This document shows positions 55,157 to 64,000 of a DNA stretch of 64,000 nt, piece after piece. The stretch's first letter is position 1, and each line of letters begins with the position of its first letter. Under the pieces are notes generated by a model. The model made no database searches. It saw only the letters and a list, made by a program, of their open reading frames with translations, and was not told the origin of the DNA. The translations under genes were made by a program, and so were the position numbers. Source of the DNA: Tenodera sinensis (taxonomy: Eukaryota > Arthropoda > Insecta > Mantodea > Mantidae); NCBI GenBank assembly GCA_030765045.1, contig CM060964.1, positions 279,170,888 to 279,234,887 on the forward strand, written 5' to 3'.

Positions 55157-56038
55157 GGAAGTACAGGGCTTTCAAATCGCTTCTTCACCGCTGCACGGCC
55201 TTTTGCCTGTGCGAGTTTGAAGCTGCCGCCGCTGGGTTTCTCGGTACTAACAAGCTGCACGTAAAACATGTATAAAAATCTTACCTTATAGAAAATGCTG
55301 GAAATGTCGTGAACGATGGTTTAATCAATCCACAGCTTCTGTTCTTTTCAGATGAGGCGTGGTTTCATCTAAATGGTCGTGTAAACATTCATAACAGTCA
55401 GCAATGGGCATCTCAAAATTCACATCGCGTTCAAGAAATCCCTCATTATGATCAGAGAGTTAGACTTTGGTGTGTTGTTAGCGCTAGACGCATAACTGGT
55501 CCAATATTTTATGACCAGACTAAATAAAGAGAGGTACCGAAATGACATTTTGATCCCATTTTTTCGTGAACTGACAGAAGAAGAGATATCATATGGGTGG
55601 TTTCAACAAGATTCTGCTACTGCCCATACAGTCCATGAATAAAATTAGGGAAGTGTTTGTAGATAGAGTGATTAGTGCTGGGTATGGCCCTCTCACTCCC
55701 CTGATCTAACAGTGTGTGATTTTTACTTGTGGGGTAACCTGGAAGACAAAGTATACGAGAAAAATCCTCACACATTGGAAGAACTAAAACAAAATATTAG
55801 AAATGAAATCACAGACATTACAGTTGCCCAACTTAATTGTGTGAATCAGAATGTGTTTTCCCGATATAATGCCTGTATAGCGGAGGAGCGACAACATTTC
55901 CAGCATTTTCACTAAGGTAAGATTTTTATACATGTTTTACATACGGCTTGTTAGTAGCAGCAAACCCGGCCGCGGCAGCTCCAAACTCGCACAAGCAAAA
56001 GGCTGTGCAACGATGAAGAACCGGTTCGAAAGCCCTGC

Positions 56039-56042
<4 letters not shown>
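55157..56042 (+). mobile_element. Long-TIR Tc1/mariner-type element, internally deleted
   Basis: Arms of about 145 bp: 55160-55306 and 55895-56040. The outer end is CAGGGCTTTC on both sides. Shared phrases are GGCCTTTTGCCTGTGCGAG (left) and CTCGCACAAGCAAAAGGC (right), and AACATGTATAAAAATCTTACC versus its complement at 55918-55938. Inside lies a transposase without its N-terminus. Right of it a GTA microsatellite starts immediately. Same architecture as 49585-50480, different TIR sequence. Confidence 0.82.
55309..55915 (+). pseudogene. Transposase catalytic-domain pseudogene
   Basis: LLFFSDEAWFHLNGRVNIHN (first catalytic Asp, about 55350), RRITGPIFYDQT, then after a shift WFQQDSATAHTV (second Asp, about 55600), then RSPDLTVCDFYLWGNLEDKVYEKNPHTLEELK (third Asp, about 55710), and QNVFSRYNACIAEERQHFQHF at the end. 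The catalytic triad is recognisable, but two frameshifts interrupt it and the DNA-binding N-terminus is missing. Related to 28358, 49980 and 62793. Confidence 0.85.
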
Positions 56043-56088
<46 letters not shown>

Positions 56089-56111
56089 CAGTAGCAGTAG
56101 TAGTACTAATA

Positions 56112-56209
<98 letters not shown>

Positions 56210-56230
56210 CGATGACGATGACGATGATAA
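56039..56230. repeat. Compound microsatellite (GTA)n(AAT)n(GACGAT)n
   Basis: About 65 bp of GTA, then about 100 bp of AAT, then GACGAT repeats. It gives spurious poly-Asn, poly-Val, poly-Leu and poly-Ile frames. Confidence 0.97.
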
Positions 56231-56649
56231 CAATGAGGAAACAAAATAAATCATTAACAGGGGTCTCTAGTAAGAGACAGGAGATACCTGGAAGTGCAGA
56301 TATATAATTTACTTTGCTGTGTAGCACAAAAAAGGTCACTTCTATTTTGTGTTCAAATGGAAATATTTGGGGAACAACTTTATTAATTGAAACATATATA
56401 TAAAAAATAGTAAAGAAAGCTACAGTCCTACATGGGTGAAAAGTTTTATACAAATTAAACATTTCCTTATAAGTACAGAATATTCATCAAGGAGAGTAGG
56501 AGTGTAGGACAGTATTTATTTAGAATTAAAAAGAAGTGAAAATGGATAGTGAAGAGAAAAGAAGAAAATGTATACAAATAACAGTAAAATAAACGTTATA
56601 CGTGTAGCGGATGTCTACAGAATTAGTGGCTAGGGCCGAATTCAGTAGG
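56231..56649. other. No recognisable content
   Basis: Intron sequence; nothing recognised. Confidence 0.4.
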
Positions 56650-56654
56650 CAATC

Positions 56655-56825
56655 GTATACCATGTGGTTCACCTGCTCCTTATTATTTTTGGAGATAGAC
56701 AATGCTTCATACTCTAAAAGCAACAAGGCCGGAATTACTGTGCTTGTCAACTTTGTTTCCTTAAAGTATGAAGTGTTGCCTATCTCCAAAATTAATAAGG
56801 AACAAGTGAACCACCGGGTATACTG
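56655..56825. repeat. Foldback repeat, about 75-bp arms
   Basis: 56659-56732 and 56743-56820 are imperfect reverse complements with only about 10 bp between them. Shared phrases are TGGTTCACCTGCTCCTTATT versus AATAAGGAACAAGTGAACCA, and GGAGATAGACAATGCTTCATA versus its complement. It may be a miniature foldback transposon or fused terminal repeats. No target duplication was identified. Confidence 0.65.
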
Positions 56826-57164
56826 TAAATTTCTCAGCACTAAATAAATAAATATAAGAAGGAAAAGATTATTTATGTTTCAATGTAAGGAAACCGAATA
56901 ATTAGAAATTTAGGAGCCAATTGCTTCACTTACATTGCTGAACACAGCACATATTTTGTAAGCCGATGCACATGCATGCACACTCTTTCTTTCTCTCTGT
57001 TTGTTTTAAAATGAATGCTACATGACTGGCATATGCCCATGGTTCACTATGGTGGTGATTTCTCTCTTCTTCTTTATAATCTTGGAATGATATTGCAGAA
57101 ATGACAGTGATTACTTTTTCTTTCTTTTTTTTCATTTTTACTTCCTATACCATGTACTTAATAA

Positions 57165-58020
57165 GTAGAAAATGTATTGTATCCCACCCAAAAATTTGAT
57201 GTTGAGATTTCACTGGAAATACAGTTTCAGGGGTACCTGAATTCAAAAACAGCCCTTTTACAAAAAAGGTCTGAAAGGTTCATTTGTGTGACTGTGAACA
57301 GCACAACTCAAAAATGAAAGTCCACTGCTAAAAAGTGAAAGCTTGGTATTTAAGTTCAGTATCTTCAAAAGATGTGACATGAAGATTTTCCAAAAATGTT
57401 CCCTATCAAAATCTACCCTCAAATGGAAGATTTCTCAAAATTTGTAATTTTCTCAAAAATGGCTTTAATGATTTTGATTGAAACACCATATGTTTACGGC
57501 ATTTAGATGTCAAATAAAGATGTCCATAAATTTTTTTGGAACAGCCTATGATATCGTTTTGATTCTGTAGGAATTCTGTATGATTTTCTACAACTGGTAA
57601 ACCTTAAAGAGATAGATAAAAACATACTGCACAAAAAGTGCAGATCTCTTTAAAAAAAATTTGTGACATTAGCATTTCCGAGATATTCACTGTTATTGGT
57701 TTGAACTGTTTAATACTTTGTCATTTTTTAAAAGTACTAGCACTATTCAGTTGTTCCTTACGATTTCACGGGAAGATCAAAAAATTTCTAGTCAGCATCA
57801 ATTTTAAATATTATTGACTTGTATTCCTATATTCCTCTTGTACCTATAACAAAATGTGTAATGACACTATTTCTACAAAGGATTATCACGAGTACATGGA
57901 GTAAATAAAAGAAATAAACTTTCATATTATGAATAATTTGCAGAAGCTATATTAAAATAAATGGTACTAGTAAAGAAAGTAATGTGAATGTAACACATCT
58001 GATTTTTTAACCATCAAAAG
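57165..58020 (+). repeat. Dispersed repeat family A, copy 3 (long)
   Basis: Aligns with 60625-61375 over most of its length: the CACCCAAAAATTTGATGT core near the start, TCTCAAAAATGGCTTTAA versus TTGAAAATGGCTAACAAT, AAACCTTAAAGAGATAGA versus AAACCGTAAGAGATAGAC, the GAGATATTC phrase, and the end AACACATCTGATTTTTTAA versus AACACATCAGATTTTTAA. No coding capacity. Confidence 0.75.
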
Positions 58021-58709
58021 CATGTGGTAAATTTTATTTTCTAATTGTACATAAGTTGGTGATTTGTTTGATAATTTATTCTAGTGTTACCACAGAGCTA
58101 CATAGGGTTTTTGTTAATTATTATACCAATATTTCAAAATGTGCTGTTTCACATTGCAATCCAGGCCCTCTTATGGTGCTGGTGATGAAGTAGATATAGT
58201 ATCTGCAATTATAGGTACATACTACCAAAGTGTCAATAATAACACAACAATGGCATAATGTTGAACTATGACTACTGGACTACTTCAATGTCACATGGCA
58301 ATAAATCATGCATAAATATTTAACTTATTTAAATAAGAGTTAAATTTAAAATCTCGCAAATAAAGGGAAGTCCCTAGTTAGACACATATGTTCATTGGAA
58401 CATTCTATGTAAATAAATTAATTAAATAAACAAATAAATAAACAAGAAGACGTATCAGTCAATTTGTTCTCAGTAATATTAAGAGTTACTTGTCATGTTA
58501 AATTATAATAAAATAGTTTGATTATTATAATTTGCAAGAAGGGTGAAAGGATTATTAGATTTAAAAGCAGTTTAGAAATATAAAATATGTGATGTCACCT
58601 AGTGGTGGTTTACTTACAAAATAAACACTGGGGTTAAATTATTGAAACAATTAAATAGAGTTTTAATTACTTGTTTGGAAGAAATATTAATTATAACTAA
58701 GGAATAAAT
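58021..58709. other. No recognisable content
   Basis: AT-rich intron; nothing recognised. Confidence 0.45.
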
Positions 58710-59063
58710 AATGCATTAAGATTTTAAAAGGTAGAATCATAAATGAAAAATTCAATGCCATAGCCAGGATTTGAAACACAGATCTTCTGTTCTATCCAGC
58801 TGCTCTTAACCACTGAGCAGTACAGTCTTAAATTATTTAACTTATTTGCATTTTCCCCAGTTAAGGCTGTGCCGGCATGTTGCCATGGTAGCTCAGTGGT
58901 TAAGTGCAGTCACATGCAGAGCAAAAGATCCGTGGTTCAAATCTCGGCTATTGAAGTTTTGTTTTCTGATTCTACTTTTCAAAGTTTACCTACACATGGT
59001 TTGCGTGTGTTAGAAGAATCAATTATCAACGATAGGCCTGATATATGGAAAATGCATTAAGAT
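58710..59063 (+). mobile_element. Palindromic SINE, diverged full-length member with 13-bp TSD
   Basis: TSD AATGCATTAAGAT at 58710-58722 and 59051-59063. The left arm (about 58730-58825) is an inverted tRNA-like head (GGATTTGAAAC; CCACTGAGCA). The right arm (about 58883-58980) is the sense head, with A box TAGCTCAGTGGTTAAGTG and B box GGTTCAAATCTCGG. The arms are roughly three-quarters identical, with a loop of about 60 bp. The tail has ACACATGGTTTGCGTGTG, homologous to ACACACGGCTTGTGTG of the other copies. It is an older subfamily of the same design. Confidence 0.82.
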
Positions 59064-59247
59064 ATTCAAGATTCAAATATCATCAGATAATACTATGAAT
59101 AAATTTGTTTTACTTTCAGCAAATGGCACAAATTCCCTTAAAAGACTGGTAGCAATAAGGACATGAATGTAAAGAAAGTAGTAAACAAAAAAGCAAAGCA
59201 CTATGGTGAGAATGAGAAATCATGAAAAAAATTCCTCATTGTAATTA

Positions 59248-60492
59248 TTGGGTTGTCTCATAAGTAGTGTCAGTTTTTTGATTTTGGTGTTTTGGAAAAT
59301 GTATTGGGTTTCTTTAGTTTGGCAACGCTATTTACAGGATGCCATGGATAGTGTTGCACACATTGTGAGCATGTATCTGTCATCAGTTGTTAATAATCAC
59401 AAAATGGAGATAAAGTTTGAACTTAAGAGTCCTTCTAAAGCACTACTGGAAACAAGATTATAAAGCCGCTGCCACAGTTCGAAGAATATGTAAAATGGAA
59501 GAACAAGGTGCTGTTAGTGAGCATGTGGCACGATGATGGTTCCAAAGTTTCAACAATGGAGACAAAAACACTAAAGATTTACAACGTTCTGGAAGATCTA
59601 AAGTATGGAATGTTGAGGATGCATGCCAAGTTTTACAAGAAAATCTGCAAAATAGTACCCATAGACTTTCAGACGAATTTGGTGCATCAAAAGATATCAT
59701 ACATCACCACATTAAGACACCTGAAAAATCATACAGAAGCTGTAGATCTGTACCTCATGAATGGACACCTCTACAGGCTCAACCTAGAGTGGATATCTGT
59801 AGCTCATCCGTAATTCCATGGATGATAGATTTGTCAGGAGAATTGTCACTTCTGATGAAAAATGGGTAATTACCAAAACCCTGATGCCTTGTAACAGTGG
59901 CTTGATCACCGCCAAACTGCCAAAGTCATCGTTAAAAAAAAATTGGTTCGGTCCCAAAGTAATGTGTCTGGTGGAACTTTGGTGTGATTCACTGGGAGTT
60001 TGTTCCAAACAGGCAGGAAATTGATACAGATCTTTATTCTCAACAACTGGAGCAAGTTCATGAAATTTTGAGACAGAGATACCCAGCATTAGTTAACCGA
60101 AATAAGGGTTCTATTGCAACAGAACAATGGAAGACCCCACACAGCATGAACAACCACGGAAAAAATTCAAGAATTGGAAGGAATCGAACTGCTACCATAC
60201 CCAGTATACAGCCCTGATCTTGCACCATCAGATTATCATCTTTTTCAATCCATGGCCCATTTTCTATGTGGAAGAAATTTTGACAACATTCAAACAGTGC
60301 AAGTGGGTCCCACCGAATTCTTCGCATCAAAAACCAGAGACTGGTACCATCATGTGATAATAAACCTCGCTGAAAGATGGGTAAAAACTATAGAATCTAA
60401 TGGTCTGTACTTTGAAGATCAGTTAATTACTTGTCCGAACACATTTCAAATAATTGTTTTTCTTAAAAACAAGACATAACTGATGAGACAGT
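59248..60492 (+). mobile_element. mariner element, degenerate
   Basis: The left end TTGGGTTGTCTCATAAGTAG follows TA at 59246-59247. A diverged right end (AACTGATGAGACAGTAT) is near 60476-60492. The length suits a full mariner. Confidence 0.75.
59390..60440 (+). pseudogene. mariner transposase pseudogene
   Basis: Pieces in shifting frames: N-terminal NNHKMEIKFELKS; RRIVTSDEKWVITKTL (first catalytic Asp, about 59850); NADLYSQQLEQVHEILRQRYPALVN (about 60020-60100); the second Asp segment is decayed (ATEQWKTPHS); then ELLPYPVYSPDLAPSDYHLFQSMAHFLCGRNFDN (third Asp, 60180-60290) and WVKTIESNGLYFED at the end. Many stops. A different subfamily from the other mariners here. Confidence 0.82.
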
Positions 60493-60624
60493 ATCTGTAT
60501 ATTAGAAAAGATAAGTGAAGCTGAATTGCCTCTATTTTGTGCAAAGAGTGCATCTGAAGAAATTATCACTAATGACATATTTTAAAATTAAAAAAACTTC
60601 ACAGTTAAGAGTGCTTCCGTTGGT

Positions 60625-61375
60625 AAGTAGAGAAAGTATTGTATTCCACCCAAAAATTTGATGTGTGCGTGCGTGCGTGGGTGCGTGGGTGCGTGTGTGC
60701 GTGTGTGCGTGTGTGCGTGTGTGCGTGCGTGTGTGTGTGTGGGTGTGTATGACACAAAGATTTTGAGGAAAACAGCCGCAACTTAAGCGACCCTTTACAT
60801 GGAACATTTTGATTTTCTTGAAAATGGCTAACAATTTTGATTAAAATGCTGTATGTTTAAGATATTTGCATGACAACTAAAATGTATATCTTGAATTTTC
60901 TGGCTATAGCCTATGCAGTCCTGTTTATTCTGGATGACTTTGGAATAACTCGTAAACCGTAAGAGATAGACAAAATCTTACTATACAAAAAATGTAGATC
61001 TGACTAAATCACATAATTTATGTCTGTTTTTGTAAAACGAACCATTTTGGAGATATTCCTTGTTATTTGTGTCAGTTTCGGAAAACTTAAAAGTTTTGGT
61101 GAAATGGAATATCGTTGTTCGTTTTTTTATATGTTAAGCGTGCAAAGTGAGCGGAATCTCAAAGCTTTAAAAGGTTTGACTATCGCTCAAAGTCTACTGT
61201 ATTCTAATATTCTCCTTGCACCAGCAAGGAAATAAGCAATAAGATAATTTGTACAAATGTTTATCTCAGTGAAGAAGATACGTGAAGAAGATACAGGAAT
61301 AAGAGTTTGTAAGAATGGTTAGTACGAGAGTAGAGAAAGTCATGTGAGTGCAACACATCAGATTTTTAATACAGG
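60625..61375 (+). repeat. Dispersed repeat family A, copy 4 (with microsatellite)
   Basis: Starts AGTAGAGAAAGTATTGTATTCC, has the CACCCAAAAATTTGATGT core at 60645-60662, then a GTGC/GTGT simple repeat (60663-60740), then sequence aligned with 57440-58015. In copy 3 the simple repeat is absent at this site. Confidence 0.75.
60663..60740. repeat. (GTGC/GTGT)n microsatellite
   Basis: Alternating GTGC, GTGG and GTGT units inside repeat family A copy 4. Confidence 0.95.
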
Positions 61376-61460
61376 TTACCACTGCTTATTTACTTCAAAT
61401 TTATATGTTGTATAAAATAACACATTCTCCCCAACTCTATTTACTTCTCCATGCACTTAC

Positions 61461-61728
61461 CTGAAAAGTCCAAAGGATCAAGAGCAGCTGCAAGTGCCTG
61501 CCATTGGAAATGTTGCACAGTCTTTTCGTCAGAATTTCGAAGGGCCCTTGCTTCATCTGGTGATATAATATGAGACAGGCGAATTGGTGGCAGAACACTA
61601 ATGTAATGTCCAGCCAAAGATATGTTATAAAAAGATAAGATGGCAGACCAATGATAGTGTGATAATCTTCTCCAGGGATCATAGCCCAAGTGCCTTAATT
61701 TTGCTACATTATCACTTTCTTCTCCCAC
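61461..61728 (-). CDS. SCAP: SCAP, exon a (lumenal loop region)
   Basis: A 268-nt exon. Acceptor TATGTGTTTCAG before GTGGGAGAAG (61728); donor TTTTCAG/GTAAGT (61461). It enters in phase 0 and leaves one base. The protein reads VGEESDNVAKLRHLGYDPW, then RLSHYHWSAILSFYNISLAG and HYISVLPPIRLSHII, ending ALAAALDPLDFS. The phrase LSxxHWxxLxxYYNITLAxxYISLLPxI is conserved in the loop of animal SCAP before its last membrane helix. NIS is a potential glycosylation site on the lumenal side. Upstream exons (sterol-sensing domain) must lie beyond 64000 or unseen in the last 2.3 kb. Confidence 0.93.
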
Positions 61729-62460
61729 CTGAAACACATAACTAAGGTTTAACCTTTCATTTTCTTCAGCACTTTTACTGACGAACACTATGCAACTTTA
61801 CTCCAGAATATTGCACACAACCAATCTTATTTTACTAGTTTCACGTGTTGTGTTAAACAAGCTTGTAACAGATTTACTGCCTTTGACACCCAGTGAACAG
61901 TTTGTATGGGTCTTGAGACTGCCCATAATCGCTGCATTATAATTTGTTCCTTGTGACAGCCCCATCACCACTTGGCATGAGTGAAGTGGTAGGAGAGACA
62001 CGTGCAAGAGGGAACTGGGTGGGATGCTACCTAATGCACTCAGTTACAATGCTAAAAGTTGATTCATTATTGTACAGGACTAAAAGCATCTTTCTCACAC
62101 TGTTAATGAAAAGAAATTATAAGTTAAAATTTACACTGCTAAACTGCTATTCCTATACTAAAATGTTCATAGTTGGCACACCATTTCACAAGTTTGAATA
62201 CAAATTGTGCTGCTTTGTGCCAGCTTCACATTCTTTTTAATTTTAGGTTGAGTACTTGATCAACCCCTTTTTTCTTACTTCTGTCTGTGACATAATCAAT
62301 GAGGTTGTGTTGTCACAAGAAGAAAAGAATAACAGAATAAAGAAAGCATTATAAAACACAGCAACAAAAGTAATAGTAGCAGAGCAGTTATTTTGTGTGA
62401 AGACACTGATGCTTATATTGTACTCTATTATCCATTTGCAACAACAATACATAGAACAAA
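61729..62460. other. No recognisable content (SCAP intron)
   Basis: I saw no further SCAP exon and no repeat. Confidence 0.4.
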
Positions 62461-62759
62461 ACTATTACAGAGGGGTAACAAAAACTTTTATTCTTGTGTT
62501 AGCTTCATGAGCTCTGCAATGTGAGATAGCAGGTATAGCAAAGCTTACATAATACTGGGTGATTAGCATAGAGAACAGGTTTTGAGGCTGTTAACCAGAC
62601 AGTGGTGCTGTTTGCTATGTGTGCTGATTTACAGCAAGTTCGCAGTAAATAAAGGTTTATTGCATAAGCTATTTCTAACAAAGAAACAAAAAGTAAAAAA
62701 TTAAATTACTCATATATACCAAGCAAGGGGATGTTGGAACTGCCTCTCTTCATTGTTCA

Positions 62760-63050
62760 AGCATTTCTGGCACCTGCTTAGGACACTGGCCATTATTCTG
62801 CAGTTTCCTCTGAGTGAGAAACAGCAGCAATTTGTTGACAAATGTTATTTTTAAGTTTCTCTGAAGTGTGTGGATTTGCTTTGTAAACTTTCTCTTTTAA
62901 TCCTCCCACAGATAAAAATTGCAGGGAGTTAAATTGGGAGCCATATATTGTTAGTGATAACTCTATCTTCAAACACTTCATGAATTTTCTGTAAAGAGAA
63001 GTTAGCTGTATATGCTGTCGCACAATCCTGTTTCCTATCAAGAAACTTCT
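62760..63050 (-). pseudogene. Transposase C-terminal remnant
   Basis: Minus strand, shifting frames: QDCATAYTANFSLQKIHEVFEDRVITNNIW (about 63035-62945), corresponding to QQDxATAHT and the following helix, then GGLKEKVYKANPHTSEKLKNNI (62905-62840) and a CQKCLNNEERQFQ-like end. Same transposase type as at 28358, 49980 and 55309. No terminal repeats were identified. Confidence 0.7.
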
Positions 63051-63097
63051 TATTTTACATAATTTATTTGCTGATTTATGAATTGTAATTTGATCTT

Positions 63098-63180
63098 ATG
63101 ATGATGATGATGATGATGATGGTGGTGGCGGTGGGGGTGGGGGTGGGGGTGGGGGTGGAGGTGGCGGCGGTGGCGGCAGT
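63098..63180. repeat. (GAT)n / (GGTGGGG)n simple repeat
   Basis: ATG repeats, then GGTGGGGGT repeats and GGTGGCGGC units: a G-rich, purine-biased plus strand. Confidence 0.93.
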
Positions 63181-63499
63181 GGTGAACTGAATGGACCCAT
63201 TAAAAGGCCTGCATGAAGACTCTTAGAACCCTTTGTGCCTCATGTACTGGGCAGATTAACAAAATTTGACAGTCCTAAACATATCTATGCATTGCAAATG
63301 CTTTACATTCGCATAGTATGTGCTGGGAAGATGCAAAATCCATCCATCCCACACTACCTGCACATGAGATCTTCTATGAGCTCTATTATACATAAACATC
63401 TGCACAGAGTGTTGTGGCTGGTCAAATAGCCAACATCCTTGAGCCTAGATTTAGTTACTTTCAGGAGAAACTCACTTAATTTACTGCCAGGTCCCTAAA

Positions 63500-63880
63500 T
63501 GAAATCATGGGATTGCCTAGAGGCAGAGTGCTTACTCTAGATCTCAAGATAAGACCGAGCTGTAAGCTGGGTTATCTCATATATAACACTTCTGGGGGAT
63601 ACTCCAAGAACAGAGTCAAGTCCTATGAATCCTAGGCCTGCACCTTTCTTGGCCAATGCATCCATCTCATTACCTCCAATACCAGAGTGCCCATACATCC
63701 TATAAGCGTAACTAAGCAACTAGCATGTCTATCCAACATCCTTGGCATTGCCATACCAACTGGACGTGGTTTTAACCGCTATAAGGGCTTTTAAAGCTGC
63801 CATGCTATCTGGGCAGATTCCAATCTCCATCCAACTGCATGGCAAAGTATTTATATGCACTGCACAGGCTAGTGGATCTG
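63500..63880 (-). pseudogene. LINE RNase H fragment
   Basis: Minus strand: YRMYGHSGIGGNEMDALAKKGAGLGF (63700-63625), the GHxGIxGNExADxLAKxGA motif of LINE RNase H domains. Upstream, at 63860-63760, a decayed AIRAF-like part is seen. Stops present. Confidence 0.65.
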
Positions 63881-63884
63881 AGTG

Positions 63885-64000
63885 TGTGTATGGTTTAAGG
63901 GTCCATCAACAGCTAAGTCATTAGGGCCCGAAGTTAAAAGACAAAAACAGCTGAACCTAAAACCTGTGATGCCTCACCCAGGCCAAGAGGCTGGTGCTCA
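63885..64000 (-). repeat. LINE 3' end, continuing beyond the window
   Basis: Homologous to 15160-15290 (GGTTTAAGGGTCCATCAACAG versus GGTTTAAGGGCCCGTCGACAA, then the AAAAACAG region and the GCTGGTGCTCA-like part). It is the 3' end of a minus-strand LINE of the family at 15140-17550. Confidence 0.6.

Noticed and set aside
55932..56462. Poly-Asn, poly-Leu, poly-Tyr and poly-Ile frames
   Set aside because: Products of the GTA/AAT microsatellite.
61729..64000. Upstream SCAP exons with membrane helices of the sterol-sensing domain
   Set aside because: Hydrophobic minus-strand stretches such as 62243-62452 have no SCAP-like motif or fitting splice sites.
1..64000. CRISPR array or bacterial-type defence or operon
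   Set aside because: The window is eukaryotic (spliced SCAP, SINEs, LINEs); the tandem repeats lack unique spacers of constant size.

Overview
The window is animal nuclear DNA, AT-rich and dominated by transposable elements. The only recognisable host gene is SCAP, the sterol-sensing escort protein of SREBP. It lies on the minus strand, and four consecutive coding exons are visible at 61728-61461, 55039-54774, 29694-29534 and 19985-18770. Every junction has a GT donor and an AG acceptor, and the phases join without a break. The introns between them are about 6.4, 25.1 and 9.5 kb; the next intron is longer than 18 kb, so the C-terminal WD40 exons and the N-terminal membrane exons lie outside the window. 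The repeat fauna (mariner and other Tc1/mariner families, Kolobok, hAT, Penelope-like elements, several non-LTR families, tRNA-derived SINEs) fits an arthropod, perhaps a large-genome insect. That assignment is inference.

Layout. 1-4870: gene-free, with diverged repeats and a Penelope-type inverted repeat. 4870-15105: a nest in which an old transposon-type ORF is split by a mariner (5497-7416, itself holding a solo LTR) and by a THAP/Kolobok transposon (7432-14838), which carries a 4.9-kb LTR retrotransposon with gag but almost no pol. 15130-17550: a decayed LINE. 18770-19985: the large SCAP exon. 19986-29533: intron with Tc1-type elements, an unusual palindromic SINE (22464-23163), LINE and Penelope pieces and another SINE. 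29534-29694: SCAP exon. 29695-54773: a 25-kb intron with Penelope-like elements, mariners, two LINEs, hAT, and a three-level nest (mariner > Tc1/mariner > SINE at 51155-54474). 54774-55039: SCAP exon with a transmembrane segment. 55040-61460: intron with a long-TIR element, microsatellites, a second palindromic SINE and a mariner. 61461-61728: SCAP exon. 61729-64000: upstream intron or flank with transposon remnants.

The most unusual signal is a SINE family in which the tRNA-like head is duplicated in inverted orientation, so the element folds back on itself. One locus has perfect 145-bp arms. Two further loci are short forms lacking the palindrome centre, and a fourth is an old diverged member. 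Each has its own 11-13 bp target-site duplication. Other noteworthy points are the gag-only LTR element that keeps only the integrase tail, hammerhead-like cores in Penelope terminal repeats, long-TIR elements retaining only the transposase C-terminus, and a dispersed repeat that carries a microsatellite at a fixed internal position. All boundaries and alignments were read by eye.
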